Of a stretch of 64,000 bases of DNA, positions 43,774 to 51,426 are shown piece by piece; the first letter of the stretch is position 1; each line of letters starts with the position of its first letter. The translations under genes were made by a program, and so were the position numbers. The notes beneath the pieces were generated by a model, which was given only the letters and a program-made list of their open reading frames with translations, made no database searches and was not told the DNA's origin. Source of the DNA: Paramicrobacterium fandaimingii (lineage in GTDB: Bacteria > Actinomycetota > Actinomycetes > Actinomycetales > Microbacteriaceae); contig NZ_CP061170.1 of NCBI RefSeq assembly GCF_011751745.2, positions 558,001-622,000 of the forward strand. The letters run 5' to 3'.

Positions 43774-45306
43774 ATGACCACCGCTCGCATCACCATCGAC
43801 CGCGACTTCAGAGTCGGCGATGTGCCTCGGCGCATCTTCGGCTCGTTCGTCGAGCACATGGGACGCTGCGTCTATTCCGGCATCTACGAGCCGGGGCATC
43901 CTCAGGCCGATGAGCGCGGGTTCCGCCGCGACGTTCTCGATCTCGTCAAGGAGATGGGGCCGACAGTCGTGCGTTACCCGGGAGGCAACTTCGTCTCGGG
44001 GTACAACTGGGAAGACGGGGTCGGCCCTGTCGACAAGCGCCCAACGCGCATCGATGGTGCCTGGCACACGATCGAGACGAATGCGTTCGGCCTGCACGAG
44101 TTCGTCGACTGGGCGCGCGAGGCCGACGTCGAGGTGATGGAGGCCATCAACCTCGGAACCCGGGGAGTGGATGCCGCTCGCGCACTCGTGGAGTACGCAA
44201 ACCACCCCGGGGGCACAGCGTGGAGCGACATGCGACGCACGAACGGAGCGGAGGACCCCTTCGACATCACACTCTGGTGCCTGGGCAATGAACTTGACGG
44301 TCCGTGGCAGATCGGCCACAAGACCGCGGACGAGTACGGACGACTCGCGCAAGAGGCCGGTAAGGCAATGAAGCTCGTCGACCCGTCGATCGAGCTCGTT
44401 GCGGTTGGCAGCTCGAACACCGGAATGCCCACGTTCGGCGCCTGGGAGCACGCGGTGCTGAATCACGCGTACGACGAGGTGGACTACATCTCGCTACACG
44501 CCTACTACCAAGAGCACGATGGCGACGCGAAGAGCTTTCTCGCCACGGCCGTCGACATGGACTACTTCATCGAGTCGGTCATCTCGACGGCGGATGCCGT
44601 GGGGGCACAGCGCAAGACGACAAAGCGCATCAACCTCTCGTTCGACGAGTGGAACGTCTGGTACCAGCGCGGGCTCGACACCGACGACCAGCCGCACAAC
44701 GTCGAGAAGAGCTGGCAGACGCACCCGCGTCTGATCGAAGACGAGTACAACGTCACGGATGCTGTCGTCGTCGGCACGTTCCTCAACTCGCTGCTGCGGC
44801 ACGGCGACCGCGTGACCATCGCCAACCAGGCTCAGCTCGTCAACGTGATCGCGCCGATCCGCAGCGAAGAGGGCGGCCCGGCATGGCGTCAGAGCATCTT
44901 CTGGCCATTCGCCCGCATGTCGCAGCTTGCTCACGGAAGCATTCTGCGCACGGCCGTCTCGAGCGACAAGGTAGACACAGACAAGTACGGTGATGCCGAT
45001 GTCGTCGACGTGAGCGCAACGTGGGATGAAGAGCACGGCACAGTTGCGTTCTTCCTCGCCAATCGTGGGCTCGACGAGGCGGCAGATGTGTCAGTGAAGC
45101 TCGGCGGGTTCACGGCATCCGGGGTTTCCCGCGCTGAGGTGCTCACGGTGCCCGAGGGTGGCGACCGCTTCACGTCGAATACGCAGAACGCGCAGCCCGT
45201 CGGCCTCACGCCGCTCGAGGGCGTCACTGTCGACGGTTCCGCGCTCACGCTGAAGCTGCCGGCGCTCTCGTGGGCGGTCGTCGTCGTCGAGGTGACGAGA
45301 GCGTAG
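43774..45306 (+). CDS. abfA: GH51 alpha-L-arabinofuranosidase
   Basis: 510 residues, cytoplasmic (no signal peptide). The (alpha/beta)8 domain starts RRIFGSFVEHMGRCVYSGIYEPGH, with YPGGNFVSGYNWEDGVGP; the acid/base Glu is in CLGNELDGPWQIGH and the nucleophile in NLSFDEWNVWYQ. The C-terminal beta domain follows from ~390. It releases arabinose from imported arabino-oligosaccharides. ATG 43774 has AAGGAG at ideal spacing. Last gene of the operon; a palindromic repeat follows its stop. Confidence 0.94.
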   Translation: MTTARITIDRDFRVGDVPRRIFGSFVEHMGRCVYSGIYEPGHPQADERGFRRDVLDLVKEMGPTVVRYPGGNFVSGYNWEDGVGPVDKRPTRIDGAWHTIETNAFGLHEFVDWAREADVEVMEAINLGTRGVDAARALVEYANHPGGTAWSDMRRTNGAEDPFDITLWCLGNELDGPWQIGHKTADEYGRLAQEAGKAMKLVDPSIELVAVGSSNTGMPTFGAWEHAVLNHAYDEVDYISLHAYYQEHDGDAKSFLATAVDMDYFIESVISTADAVGAQRKTTKRINLSFDEWNVWYQRGLDTDDQPHNVEKSWQTHPRLIEDEYNVTDAVVVGTFLNSLLRHGDRVTIANQAQLVNVIAPIRSEEGGPAWRQSIFWPFARMSQLAHGSILRTAVSSDKVDTDKYGDADVVDVSATWDEEHGTVAFFLANRGLDEAADVSVKLGGFTASGVSRAEVLTVPEGGDRFTSNTQNAQPVGLTPLEGVTVDGSALTLKLPALSWAVVVVEVTRA

Positions 45307-45312
45307 GAGTCA

Positions 45313-45402
45313 GTTCAACCATTCGGAACTTCGCCGCCCGTCGCGGCGTGTCGGTGCGCGGCGCGCCGCGAGGCGGGTGGCTTTTCCGAATGGTTGCACG
45401 GT
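45313..45402. repeat. ~90-bp palindromic intergenic repeat, copy C
   Basis: Between the converging arabinofuranosidase and epimerase genes, 7 bp after the former's stop. Ends GTTCAACCATTCGGAA and TTCCGAATGGTTGCAC match 15 of 16 as an inverted repeat; the copy ends ACGGT like A and B. The interior carries CGGCGTGTCG, the reverse complement of the CGACACGCCG word in A and B, and extra GC palindromes. Confidence 0.82.
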
Positions 45403-45410
45403 GCGCTGCG

Positions 45411-46328
45411 TCAGAGAGCGCGGATGCTCCAGCTCGCCGTCGCCTGGGCATCGGGATCGAGCGTGATCAGATCTGTGCCCGAGTTGAAGGCGTCGGGCGG
45501 GCAGGTCATGGGTTCCACGGCGAGGCCGATGCGGCTGATCTCGGGCGCGTCGTCGCGGTCGGCGGTGTGCACCTGAACCCAGGGGCATGCGGCATCCCAG
45601 CTCATCACGACGCCCGTGCCGTCATTCGTGCGTACCGTCACCTCGGCGATTCCGTCGGCGTCGCGTGCAAGCCCGGTGAACGCGTGATCGATGAATGTGT
45701 CGCCGATCACCCGCTGCTCGCGAAAGTCGAACTGTGTGCCTTCAACCGGCTCCAGCCCCGTGGGGATCAGCCGGTCGTCGGTCACGGTCAGAACAGACGC
45801 GGCGGGAACCGTCGCTTTCCACTCGTCGACGCGGCCCGCGCCCGCAACGAGATAGGGGTGCGGCCCCGTGCCGAACGGCGCTGCCGAGGTGCCGCGGTTC
45901 GTCGCCGTGACCGAACTGTGCAGGCCCTCGTCGTCAAGCCGAAACGTGACGGCGATATCGAGTGTGAAGGGGTAACCGTCTTGCGCGACCATCGCGGTGC
46001 CCAGCGTGACGGCGGCCTCGCTCTGCTCAAGGATGCCGTACTCGAGCCATGCACCGAGCCCGTGCAGCGCGTGTCCCCGCCCCGGCTCGGTCAGTGGCAG
46101 CTGTTGCTCTGTTCCCTCCCAGACGTATCGCCCATCAACGACGCGATTCGGCCACGGCACGAGGGTTGCTCCACGATACGCGGGCCGCATCTCGCTCTCA
46201 GCGAATGGCACGACAAGGTTGCGCCCGGCGAACGTGAGTTCGCGCAGGGTTGCGCCGATTGAGGCGATGGATGCCGCGTAGTCGCCGTGCTGCAGGGTGA
46301 TGTTCCGTCCGGAAAGTGCTCTCGTCAT
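45411..46328 (-). CDS. Aldose 1-epimerase (GalM family)
   Basis: 305-residue mutarotase-fold protein that interconverts alpha and beta anomers of hexoses or pentoses. Active-site features: NRVVDGRYVWEGTEQQLPLTEPGRGHALHGL (His), GTGPHPYLV (second His) and EISRIGLAVEPMTCPPDAF (catalytic Glu). ATG 46328 has GGATGGAAG upstream. It ends 9 bp from the converging palindromic repeat; its location beside the arabinoside operon suggests a role in L-arabinose mutarotation. Confidence 0.87.
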   Translation of the reverse strand: MTRALSGRNITLQHGDYAASIASIGATLRELTFAGRNLVVPFAESEMRPAYRGATLVPWPNRVVDGRYVWEGTEQQLPLTEPGRGHALHGLGAWLEYGILEQSEAAVTLGTAMVAQDGYPFTLDIAVTFRLDDEGLHSSVTATNRGTSAAPFGTGPHPYLVAGAGRVDEWKATVPAASVLTVTDDRLIPTGLEPVEGTQFDFREQRVIGDTFIDHAFTGLARDADGIAEVTVRTNDGTGVVMSWDAACPWVQVHTADRDDAPEISRIGLAVEPMTCPPDAFNSGTDLITLDPDAQATASWSIRAL

Positions 46329-46455
46329 GGCTTCCATCCTGCCGCATCTGTTCTCTCGTAACGAACCTCTGCATGGCGAATTCATAGCTGCTTCTAGGCT
46401 GGTGTCAGTGCCGAGTGATTAACTGATCTTCCACCCGAGAACGGCGAGGAGCACC

Positions 46456-47016
46456 ATGCCCACCTCTGACATCCAGACGCGTCTGTACCTTGACGTCGAT
46501 GGAGCAATCAACGCTGACGAACCGCCATTTTCCGAGGTGAAGTCAACGCGCGTGCAGATCGAGTACGGGGGCGGCATGATGAGCCGCATGCCGCTCACCT
46601 GGGCACCCGAGGTGGTGGCCGAGCTCGACGCTCTGCGCGACGAGTTCAGCCTTGAGCTCGTGTGGCTGTCGACGTGGAACGAGATGCACGCGTCGATGAC
46701 GAGTCTTGCCCCGGCATTGGGAGGGCTCTTCGGGGGGCGTGCCATCATGGACGTCGACGCTGTCAGCGTCGACCGTGGGCGAGGCTGGTGGAAGGCACAG
46801 AGCATCATCGCCGACCAAGAGCTGGCCTCGGCCCCGTTTATCTGGGTTGATGACGAAGCTGTGATGGCACACGGCGGAATGGTCGACGATGCAACCGTCG
46901 GCACGCCCTCTCTCAAGCTCACAACCGTGTACGAACACGGCATCGAGCGATTGCACTTAGCGCAGATGCGCTCGTTTCTCGCCGAGCAGGCGCAGCGCCA
47001 GGCGGTGCTGCGCTGA
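46456..47016 (+). CDS. HAD-like domain protein (Swiss-Army-Knife RNA-repair HAD type)
   Basis: 186 residues with degenerate HAD motifs: LYLDVDGAIN (motif I), LVWLSTWNEMH (motif II), WWKAQSI (Lys) and FIWVDDEAV (motif IV). The short length and the WLSTW motif match the HAD_SAK family, in which HAD domains are linked to RNA repair modules; here it stands alone. Substrate unknown. GGAG site before the ATG. Confidence 0.7.
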   Translation: MPTSDIQTRLYLDVDGAINADEPPFSEVKSTRVQIEYGGGMMSRMPLTWAPEVVAELDALRDEFSLELVWLSTWNEMHASMTSLAPALGGLFGGRAIMDVDAVSVDRGRGWWKAQSIIADQELASAPFIWVDDEAVMAHGGMVDDATVGTPSLKLTTVYEHGIERLHLAQMRSFLAEQAQRQAVLR

Positions 47017-47060
47017 TCGAACGCGCTGGGCCGATGCTTGCCACAGCGCTCAGATGCTCA

Positions 47061-47066
47061 TAGCGT
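47061..47066 (+). promoter_or_regulatory. -10 box TAGCGT of a leaderless small gene
   Basis: TAGCGT ends 6 nt before ATG 47073. Confidence 0.55.
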
Positions 47067-47072
47067 GACGGT

Positions 47073-47309
47073 ATGGCAGAACACGCGGGGCGGGCGATGG
47101 TTCTTCCGACGGATCGGGAGAAGCGCACAGGGGATATCGGGCCGTGGGTCCGGCAGCTGAACATTGATGAGCTGCGAGAAGACCTCGACGACACGATTGC
47201 AGCGATTCGGGTGAAGATCGTTCCCGTTGCCATCGGGGTGGGCGTCGCTGCGGTCGGCGCTGCCATCTACGTCATCGCGACAGCCTTCAGCGGTGACGAT
47301 GATGAGTGA
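47073..47309 (+). CDS. Small single-helix membrane protein
   Basis: 78 residues: amphipathic helix (IDELREDLDDTIAAIRVKI), one membrane helix (IVPVAIGVGVAAVGAAIYVIATAF), acidic tail GDDDE. Directly followed by, and overlapping, the BrkB-like gene, so the two are likely partners; phage-holin-like or DUF3618-like small proteins occur in this position. Confidence 0.65.
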   Translation: MAEHAGRAMVLPTDREKRTGDIGPWVRQLNIDELREDLDDTIAAIRVKIVPVAIGVGVAAVGAAIYVIATAFSGDDDE

Positions 47310-48309
47310 TCTGACTGAGGAACTCTCTCGACCCACACGGCTGCGCTTTCGCAGCATCCGGGCTGCCTACGTTCGCGCCATTCAGATGTTCACCGTCAAC
47401 AAGGCGGCCGATGTGGCGGCGACGCTCACGTACTTCCTGGTGTTGGCGCTCTTCCCAGGTCTCATCGCGATCGTCTCGATTCTGTCGATCGTCAACGCCG
47501 ATGGATCGGTGAGCACGGGGCTGATTCAGATGCTGAACGACATGGCGCCGAAAGAGACGGCGAAGGCGCTCGAAGGGCCGATTACCACAATCATGTCGGC
47601 ACCGGGCGCCGGGCTCGGACTCGTGTTGGGTATTCTCGGAGCGATTTGGTCGGCGTCGAAGTACGTCGATGGATTCACTCGCGCGGCAAATCGCGCGTTC
47701 GGCGTCACCGAGGGGCGGCCTGCGCTCAAGCTGCGCGCGACGGTGCTTCTGCTCACCGCTTCGAGCCTTGTGGCGATCACAATCATGGCGGTTCTGCTCA
47801 TCGTCAGCTCACCTGTTGCCCGCCTGATCGGGTCGGCGATCGGTCTCGGTGACGCGAGCGTTGCCACCTGGAATATTGCCAAGTGGCCCGTGCTGGTTCT
47901 CGCCGCCATCGCGCTCATCGCACTGCTCTATTATTTTTCGCCGAACGTGAAGCCGTCGAAGTTTCGATTTATCGGCCTCGGGGCGATCACGGCACTGTTT
48001 GTCTGGGCGGTGACGACTGTCGGCTTCGTTGTCTACGTCTCGAACTCCGGAGGCTATAACGCGACGTACGGGTCACTCGGCGGCATCATCGTCTTTCTCA
48101 TCTGGCTGTATTTGAGCAATTTGGCACTCGTCTTCGGAATCGGCGTTGAGGCCGAGCTCGAACGATCGCGGCAACTGCAGCAGGGGATTCACGCTGAGTA
48201 TTCTCTGCAGCTTCCGCTGCGCGACGCGACAGCGATTGACAAGAAGATCGAAGCCCAGGCCAAAGCAGTGATCGCGGCACGCAAACTGCGCCGCTCTTTC
48301 GATGACTAG
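47299..48309 (+). CDS. YihY/BrkB-family membrane protein
   Basis: 336 residues, about six helices. Family hallmarks: KAADVAATLTYFLVLALFPGLIAIVSIL, GIIWSASKYVDGFTRAANRAFGV-like segment and the C-terminal GSLGGIIVFLIWLYLSNLALVFGIGVEAELE. Function not established (once proposed as RNase BN; now regarded as a possible transporter). Starts inside the preceding gene (ATG 47299 or 47302). Its stop codon shares the sequence CTAG with the converging MarR gene. Confidence 0.85.
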   Translation: MMSDLTEELSRPTRLRFRSIRAAYVRAIQMFTVNKAADVAATLTYFLVLALFPGLIAIVSILSIVNADGSVSTGLIQMLNDMAPKETAKALEGPITTIMSAPGAGLGLVLGILGAIWSASKYVDGFTRAANRAFGVTEGRPALKLRATVLLLTASSLVAITIMAVLLIVSSPVARLIGSAIGLGDASVATWNIAKWPVLVLAAIALIALLYYFSPNVKPSKFRFIGLGAITALFVWAVTTVGFVVYVSNSGGYNATYGSLGGIIVFLIWLYLSNLALVFGIGVEAELERSRQLQQGIHAEYSLQLPLRDATAIDKKIEAQAKAVIAARKLRRSFDD

Positions 48310-48749
48310 CAGCCCGCTGTTGCCGTGCGCACTTTCGTCGTCAGCGCGGTGAGCTGGGTGAGTTCCTCGTCCGACAGAGCTGCAAGCATGACATCGGTGA
48401 TCGATTCCATGTGCTTGACGGCGATGGAGCGAAACTCGCGATAGCCGGCTTTGGTCATGCGCACAATTGTGCCGCGGCCATCTTTCTCGTCCTGAGTCTT
48501 CTCGACATAGCCGCGAGCGACGAGACGATCGACCATGCGTGAGACGCTCGGCTGGCTCAGCAGCACGCGGGAATTCAGCAGCCGAAGGCGCGCTGCTCTC
48601 TCGGGCTCGCGTGAGAGATTGAAAAGAATGTCGTACTCATTGATCGAGATCGAATGAGTTGGGAAGTCATCGTTGAGTACGCGCATCACCTGCACCTGGG
48701 CGCGAAACAGCGATTCCCACGCGTGCACAGCCGTGGATCTCTGAGCCAT
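48306..48749 (-). CDS. MarR-family transcriptional regulator
   Basis: 147 residues. Winged helix in the middle: SINEYDILFNLSREPERAARLRLLNSRVLLSQPSVSRMVDRLVARGYVEK, then the wing DEKDGRGTIVRMTKAGYREF. ATG 48749 with AGGAGGG; the longer frame upstream runs through the promoter. The dyad GTTGCA-N12-TGCAAC over its own -10 suggests autorepression. Overlaps the converging brkB-like gene by 4 bp. Confidence 0.87.
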   Translation of the reverse strand: MAQRSTAVHAWESLFRAQVQVMRVLNDDFPTHSISINEYDILFNLSREPERAARLRLLNSRVLLSQPSVSRMVDRLVARGYVEKTQDEKDGRGTIVRMTKAGYREFRSIAVKHMESITDVMLAALSDEELTQLTALTTKVRTATAGC

Positions 48750-48762
48750 TGGAATCCCTCCT

Positions 48763-48786
48763 GTTGCATCAGGATAGTAGTGCAAC
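48763..48786. promoter_or_regulatory. MarR operator overlapping the -10 box
   Basis: GTTGCA (48763-48768) and TGCAAC (48781-48786) are perfect arms 12 bp apart; the minus-strand -10 TACTAT (48774-48779) lies between them, 25 bp before the start codon. Confidence 0.65.
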
Positions 48787-48815
48787 GGGGGGCGGGGGCC
48801 GCTATGACACAGATT

Positions 48816-48849
48816 GAGGGCCGGTCGTAGAGGCTTACGACCGGCCCTC
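48816..48849. terminator. Perfect 14-bp hairpin upstream of the MarR promoter
   Basis: GAGGGCCGGTCGTA and TACGACCGGCCCTC with a 6-nt loop. It lies between the decayed PadR region and the MarR promoter. It could be the terminator of a lost minus-strand gene or a shield against read-through; no T-run flanks it. Confidence 0.6.
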
Positions 48850-48926
48850 TCCCTTGCACCAAGAGTGTCCTGCAATCACATTCCGCGCCAGCCGCCACAG
48901 CAAAGCAACTGACGCACTTCGAATAT

Positions 48927-48966
48927 ATAACGGAAAGATAACATCGTCTAGTTACCAAAGCGTTAT
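48927..48966. promoter_or_regulatory. Nested symmetric dyad in an AT-rich stretch
   Basis: ATAACG-N6-TAAC-N8-GTTA-N6-CGTTAT: outer and inner arms are complementary and all spacers are symmetric over 40 bp. The surrounding sequence (TATATAACGG, TTATTTTT) is unusually AT-rich. It precedes the PadR relic and looks like a double operator. Confidence 0.5.
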
Positions 48967-48994
48967 TTTTCTGCCAATGTTCTGAACAGCGGCT

Positions 48995-49148
48995 ATCCAA
49001 TTGCCCAGCCTGCGGAAGCTGGGGGTGCCTGCTCGTCGAGGTCGAGAAGGTTCCGTCTGAAAAGGGGCCTCCGCGGAAGGTGTATTCGCTCAACACCAAC
49101 GGGCGACGGCAGCCAACGCGATGCACCGGTACTCATGCACTCCGGTGA
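48995..49148 (+). pseudogene. PadR-family regulator relic, truncated and frameshifted
   Basis: IQLPSLRKLG is read in one frame, then CLLVEVEKVPSEKGPPRKVYS followed by LNTNGRR in the next frame; together they match the winged-helix core of PadR regulators (YPSLRKLE...GLL...SERGPPRKYYxLTxxGR). The N-terminal half is missing, a single-base frameshift lies near 49015-49025, and TGA follows at 49146. Just downstream (49171-49245), MFTDLADLWERAAVDGTPVWEI resembles the C-terminal part of DUF1048-like proteins that usually follow padR. Confidence 0.6.
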
Positions 49149-49219
49149 CGTCTCCGACGGCTACACGCTTATGACGATGTTCACCGACCTGGCCGACCTC
49201 TGGGAGCGCGCGGCGGTCG

Positions 49220-49354
49220 ATGGCACCCCAGTGTGGGAAATCGGTGTACTCACGCGTCGGTGGCGATATCTGTATTTCCATTGGCTGGCTTGTCGCTATT
49301 CTCGCCATGACGTCTGTCGTCGCCGGCGTGTTCTATCGGAGGAAGAACCGGTAG
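49220..49354 (+). CDS. Possible 44-residue membrane peptide (or remnant)
   Basis: ATG 49220 to TAG: one membrane helix (ISIGWLVAILAMTSVVAGVFY) with a basic end RRKNR. No ribosome-binding site. It overlaps the DUF1048-like remnant in another frame, so it may be the last exon-like piece of a decayed membrane protein rather than a living gene. Confidence 0.3.
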   Translation: MAPQCGKSVYSRVGGDICISIGWLVAILAMTSVVAGVFYRRKNR

Positions 49355-49376
49355 GGCGTCGTTGCCTCATCGACGT

Positions 49377-49382
49377 TAGGCT
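49377..49382 (+). promoter_or_regulatory. -10 box TAGGCT of a leaderless GNAT gene
   Basis: TAGGCT ends 6 nt before GTG 49389. Confidence 0.6.
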
Positions 49383-49388
49383 GACGCA

Positions 49389-50381
49389 GTGGATGACATT
49401 CTCGATGCCAGTACGTCAGCACCTATCGTCGACGCCGCTGAACGGTGGACCTCGGATCGCATTCGCTCGTGGTCGGTGACCCTCCGCGAGAACCTCGCCG
49501 CCTGGCTTCAGCCGAACCTCGATCTCGTCGGCGATGCGGAGTGGGGAGCCATCGGTCGCCAAATGACGGGCCTCGGTGTCGGGGAGCCGCTCGATTGGGC
49601 AAACCGACGCATCAAACTCGCCGATGGAGAGTGGGCGATCACCGGCATCCGATTTCGTGGTGGCGACCTCGCCAAGCCCTTTGTCGACGTCATCGCAACG
49701 TCGCTGCCGCCGAGCGCCGAGGGGCTTGGGCTGCTGGCCGAGATTCTGCCGCATTACGCTGACTTTGCGCCGCTGTGCCTTCGGGCTAACGCCCCCGACC
49801 CGGTCGGCCTCATCTCTGCGATCGACCGTGCTGGCCCTGCTGCCGGGCACGCCGCCGTTGACCTCTGGATCGTCGCCGGTCGAATACGCGATCTTTCGGC
49901 GCGAGAGCCTGCTGCGGGCGAGGCTCGTGTGGCGCTTGAGAAGATATCACCGGATGCCGCGGCCGCGCGGGCCGCCGAGATCTACGCCGAGATCGCGAAT
50001 TCCCGCCCCGACATCGCGGAGTGGGCAATCCCCGAAGACGCGGAGTCGCTGTCAGAGTGCGCCGAGGAGGGGCTGCTCTTCGAGGTGCGGGTCGACGGCG
50101 TGCCCGCCGGAGTTGCCGCCCTCGCCCGCGACGACTCCTTCGGCCTCCGCGGCTGGTGCGTGCACGAGATCTGCCTCGACAGCGAGCATCGCGGCCGTGG
50201 GCTCGGCCCCGTCGTACTCCGGCAGCTGGCGGGACGACTCCCAACCGCGAACGACGTGCTCTGGGGGCATATTCACCCAGACAATCAGGCCTCATTGCGC
50301 AATGCGCTCGCCGCCGGGCGCGAGATCGTCGGGGCGCAACTGTGGCTTACGCCCGAGGGCTACCCTGGCATGCCCGGCTGA
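49389..50381 (+). CDS. GNAT-family N-acetyltransferase with N-terminal extension
   Basis: 330 residues. The acetyl-CoA-binding GNAT motif A is in the last 110 residues: WCVHEICLDSEHRGRGLGPVVLRQLAGRL, followed by WGHIHPDNQASLRNALAAGRE (motif B). The first ~200 residues have no family that I can name. GTG start directly after a -10 box. Its 3' end overlaps the converging CPBP gene by 22 bp; both proteins end PGMPG because the shared DNA is nearly self-complementary. Confidence 0.8.
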   Translation: MDDILDASTSAPIVDAAERWTSDRIRSWSVTLRENLAAWLQPNLDLVGDAEWGAIGRQMTGLGVGEPLDWANRRIKLADGEWAITGIRFRGGDLAKPFVDVIATSLPPSAEGLGLLAEILPHYADFAPLCLRANAPDPVGLISAIDRAGPAAGHAAVDLWIVAGRIRDLSAREPAAGEARVALEKISPDAAAARAAEIYAEIANSRPDIAEWAIPEDAESLSECAEEGLLFEVRVDGVPAGVAALARDDSFGLRGWCVHEICLDSEHRGRGLGPVVLRQLAGRLPTANDVLWGHIHPDNQASLRNALAAGREIVGAQLWLTPEGYPGMPG

Positions 50382-51334
50382 CGCGTCGCAGCGCGCCTGC
50401 CGCGTCGGAACAGCCACACAACGACCGTTGCGTATACAAGCGTCGTCGCGATCGTGATGATCAGATCGATGATGCCGAGCGAACTCGCGTTGGCGTCAAC
50501 GAGGCCGAATGCGCCAAGCCCAAAGACAGACACGTTATTGACGATGTGCAGCCCGATCGCGGCTTCGAGACCGCCAGTTCTCCAGGTGAGCCAGCCGGCG
50601 ATGATCGCGAAGACGGCGACGCTGGTCTGGCCCAAAGGATCGTAGCCGTGGGCGATCACGAAGAGGGGAACGGGCAACAGAATCGCGAAGAGCGGATGCC
50701 GAAGCCACCCGCCGATCGTCTGCATCAGGTACCCGCGAAACACATACTCTTCGGCCGCTGCCTGAAACGGCACGAGCAGCAGAGTGAGCGCGAGGGGGAG
50801 TGCTGCTTCTGAGATGCCGAGGGGCGCAGGGATGCCATCGCCCGAGAACGCGGCAATTGTTGACGACACCCCCTGGCTGAGCGCGAACACCATAGCCGCA
50901 ATGCCGAGGCAGCGCAGCAGCAAACCCCACCGCACGCGTCCAGCGACAGACGAGAGCAAGCCGACAGGCTTCGTGCCTGCAAGCAGCTGTGCGATGAAAA
51001 GGGAAGGGAGCAAGTAGATGAGCGACAGCAGAGTGAACGCGAAGACAGCGGGATTACTCAGATCGAGGGCGGCCTGTCCACGAGTGAACGCGTCAAGAGC
51101 GGTGCCAATGTCAGGACTGATGACCCTCGCGATCAGCATCGCGATCACACATCCGACAATGAAGATTCCGTAGAAGACCACGCCGACGATCCCGACGACG
51201 AGTGGTCGCCACCAGCGGTAGGCGTCCGTCGACCGCGCAAGACGGTGGTACGGCAGGGCACCGGGTACGAATGCTGCCGGGGAGAAGCGCGTCAGTGTCA
51301 CGTCATCCATGGTGGCGCTGAATGTTGTGAGCAT
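50360..51334 (-). CDS. CPBP-family intramembrane metalloprotease
   Basis: 324 residues, about eight helices. CPBP motifs: EEYVFRGYLMQTI (EExxxR, motif 1), FVIAHGYDPLGQT (FxxxH, motif 2) and HIVNNVSVFGLG (motif 3), forming the metal site of Rce1/Abi-type proteases. Start ATG 51334 is preceded by AAGGATG; a second in-frame ATG lies at 51310. Divergent from the histidine kinase with 92 bp between. Confidence 0.85.
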   Translation of the reverse strand: MLTTFSATMDDVTLTRFSPAAFVPGALPYHRLARSTDAYRWWRPLVVGIVGVVFYGIFIVGCVIAMLIARVISPDIGTALDAFTRGQAALDLSNPAVFAFTLLSLIYLLPSLFIAQLLAGTKPVGLLSSVAGRVRWGLLLRCLGIAAMVFALSQGVSSTIAAFSGDGIPAPLGISEAALPLALTLLLVPFQAAAEEYVFRGYLMQTIGGWLRHPLFAILLPVPLFVIAHGYDPLGQTSVAVFAIIAGWLTWRTGGLEAAIGLHIVNNVSVFGLGAFGLVDANASSLGIIDLIITIATTLVYATVVVWLFRRGRRAATRQPGMPG

Positions 51335-51426
51335 GCATCCTTCGGGTGCGCAGAAACAGCCATCCTTAAGGATGACCTGATGACGAGCCGTCGGCAGGAT
51401 GCCTCGCGGATGAGACCGCGGATAGC

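Noticed and set aside
50360..50381. Identical PGMPG C-termini of the converging GNAT and CPBP proteins as a conserved motif
   Set aside because: Both arise from the same nearly palindromic 22-bp overlap (CCTGGCATGCCCGG), so the match is a by-product of the overlap rather than a shared functional tail.
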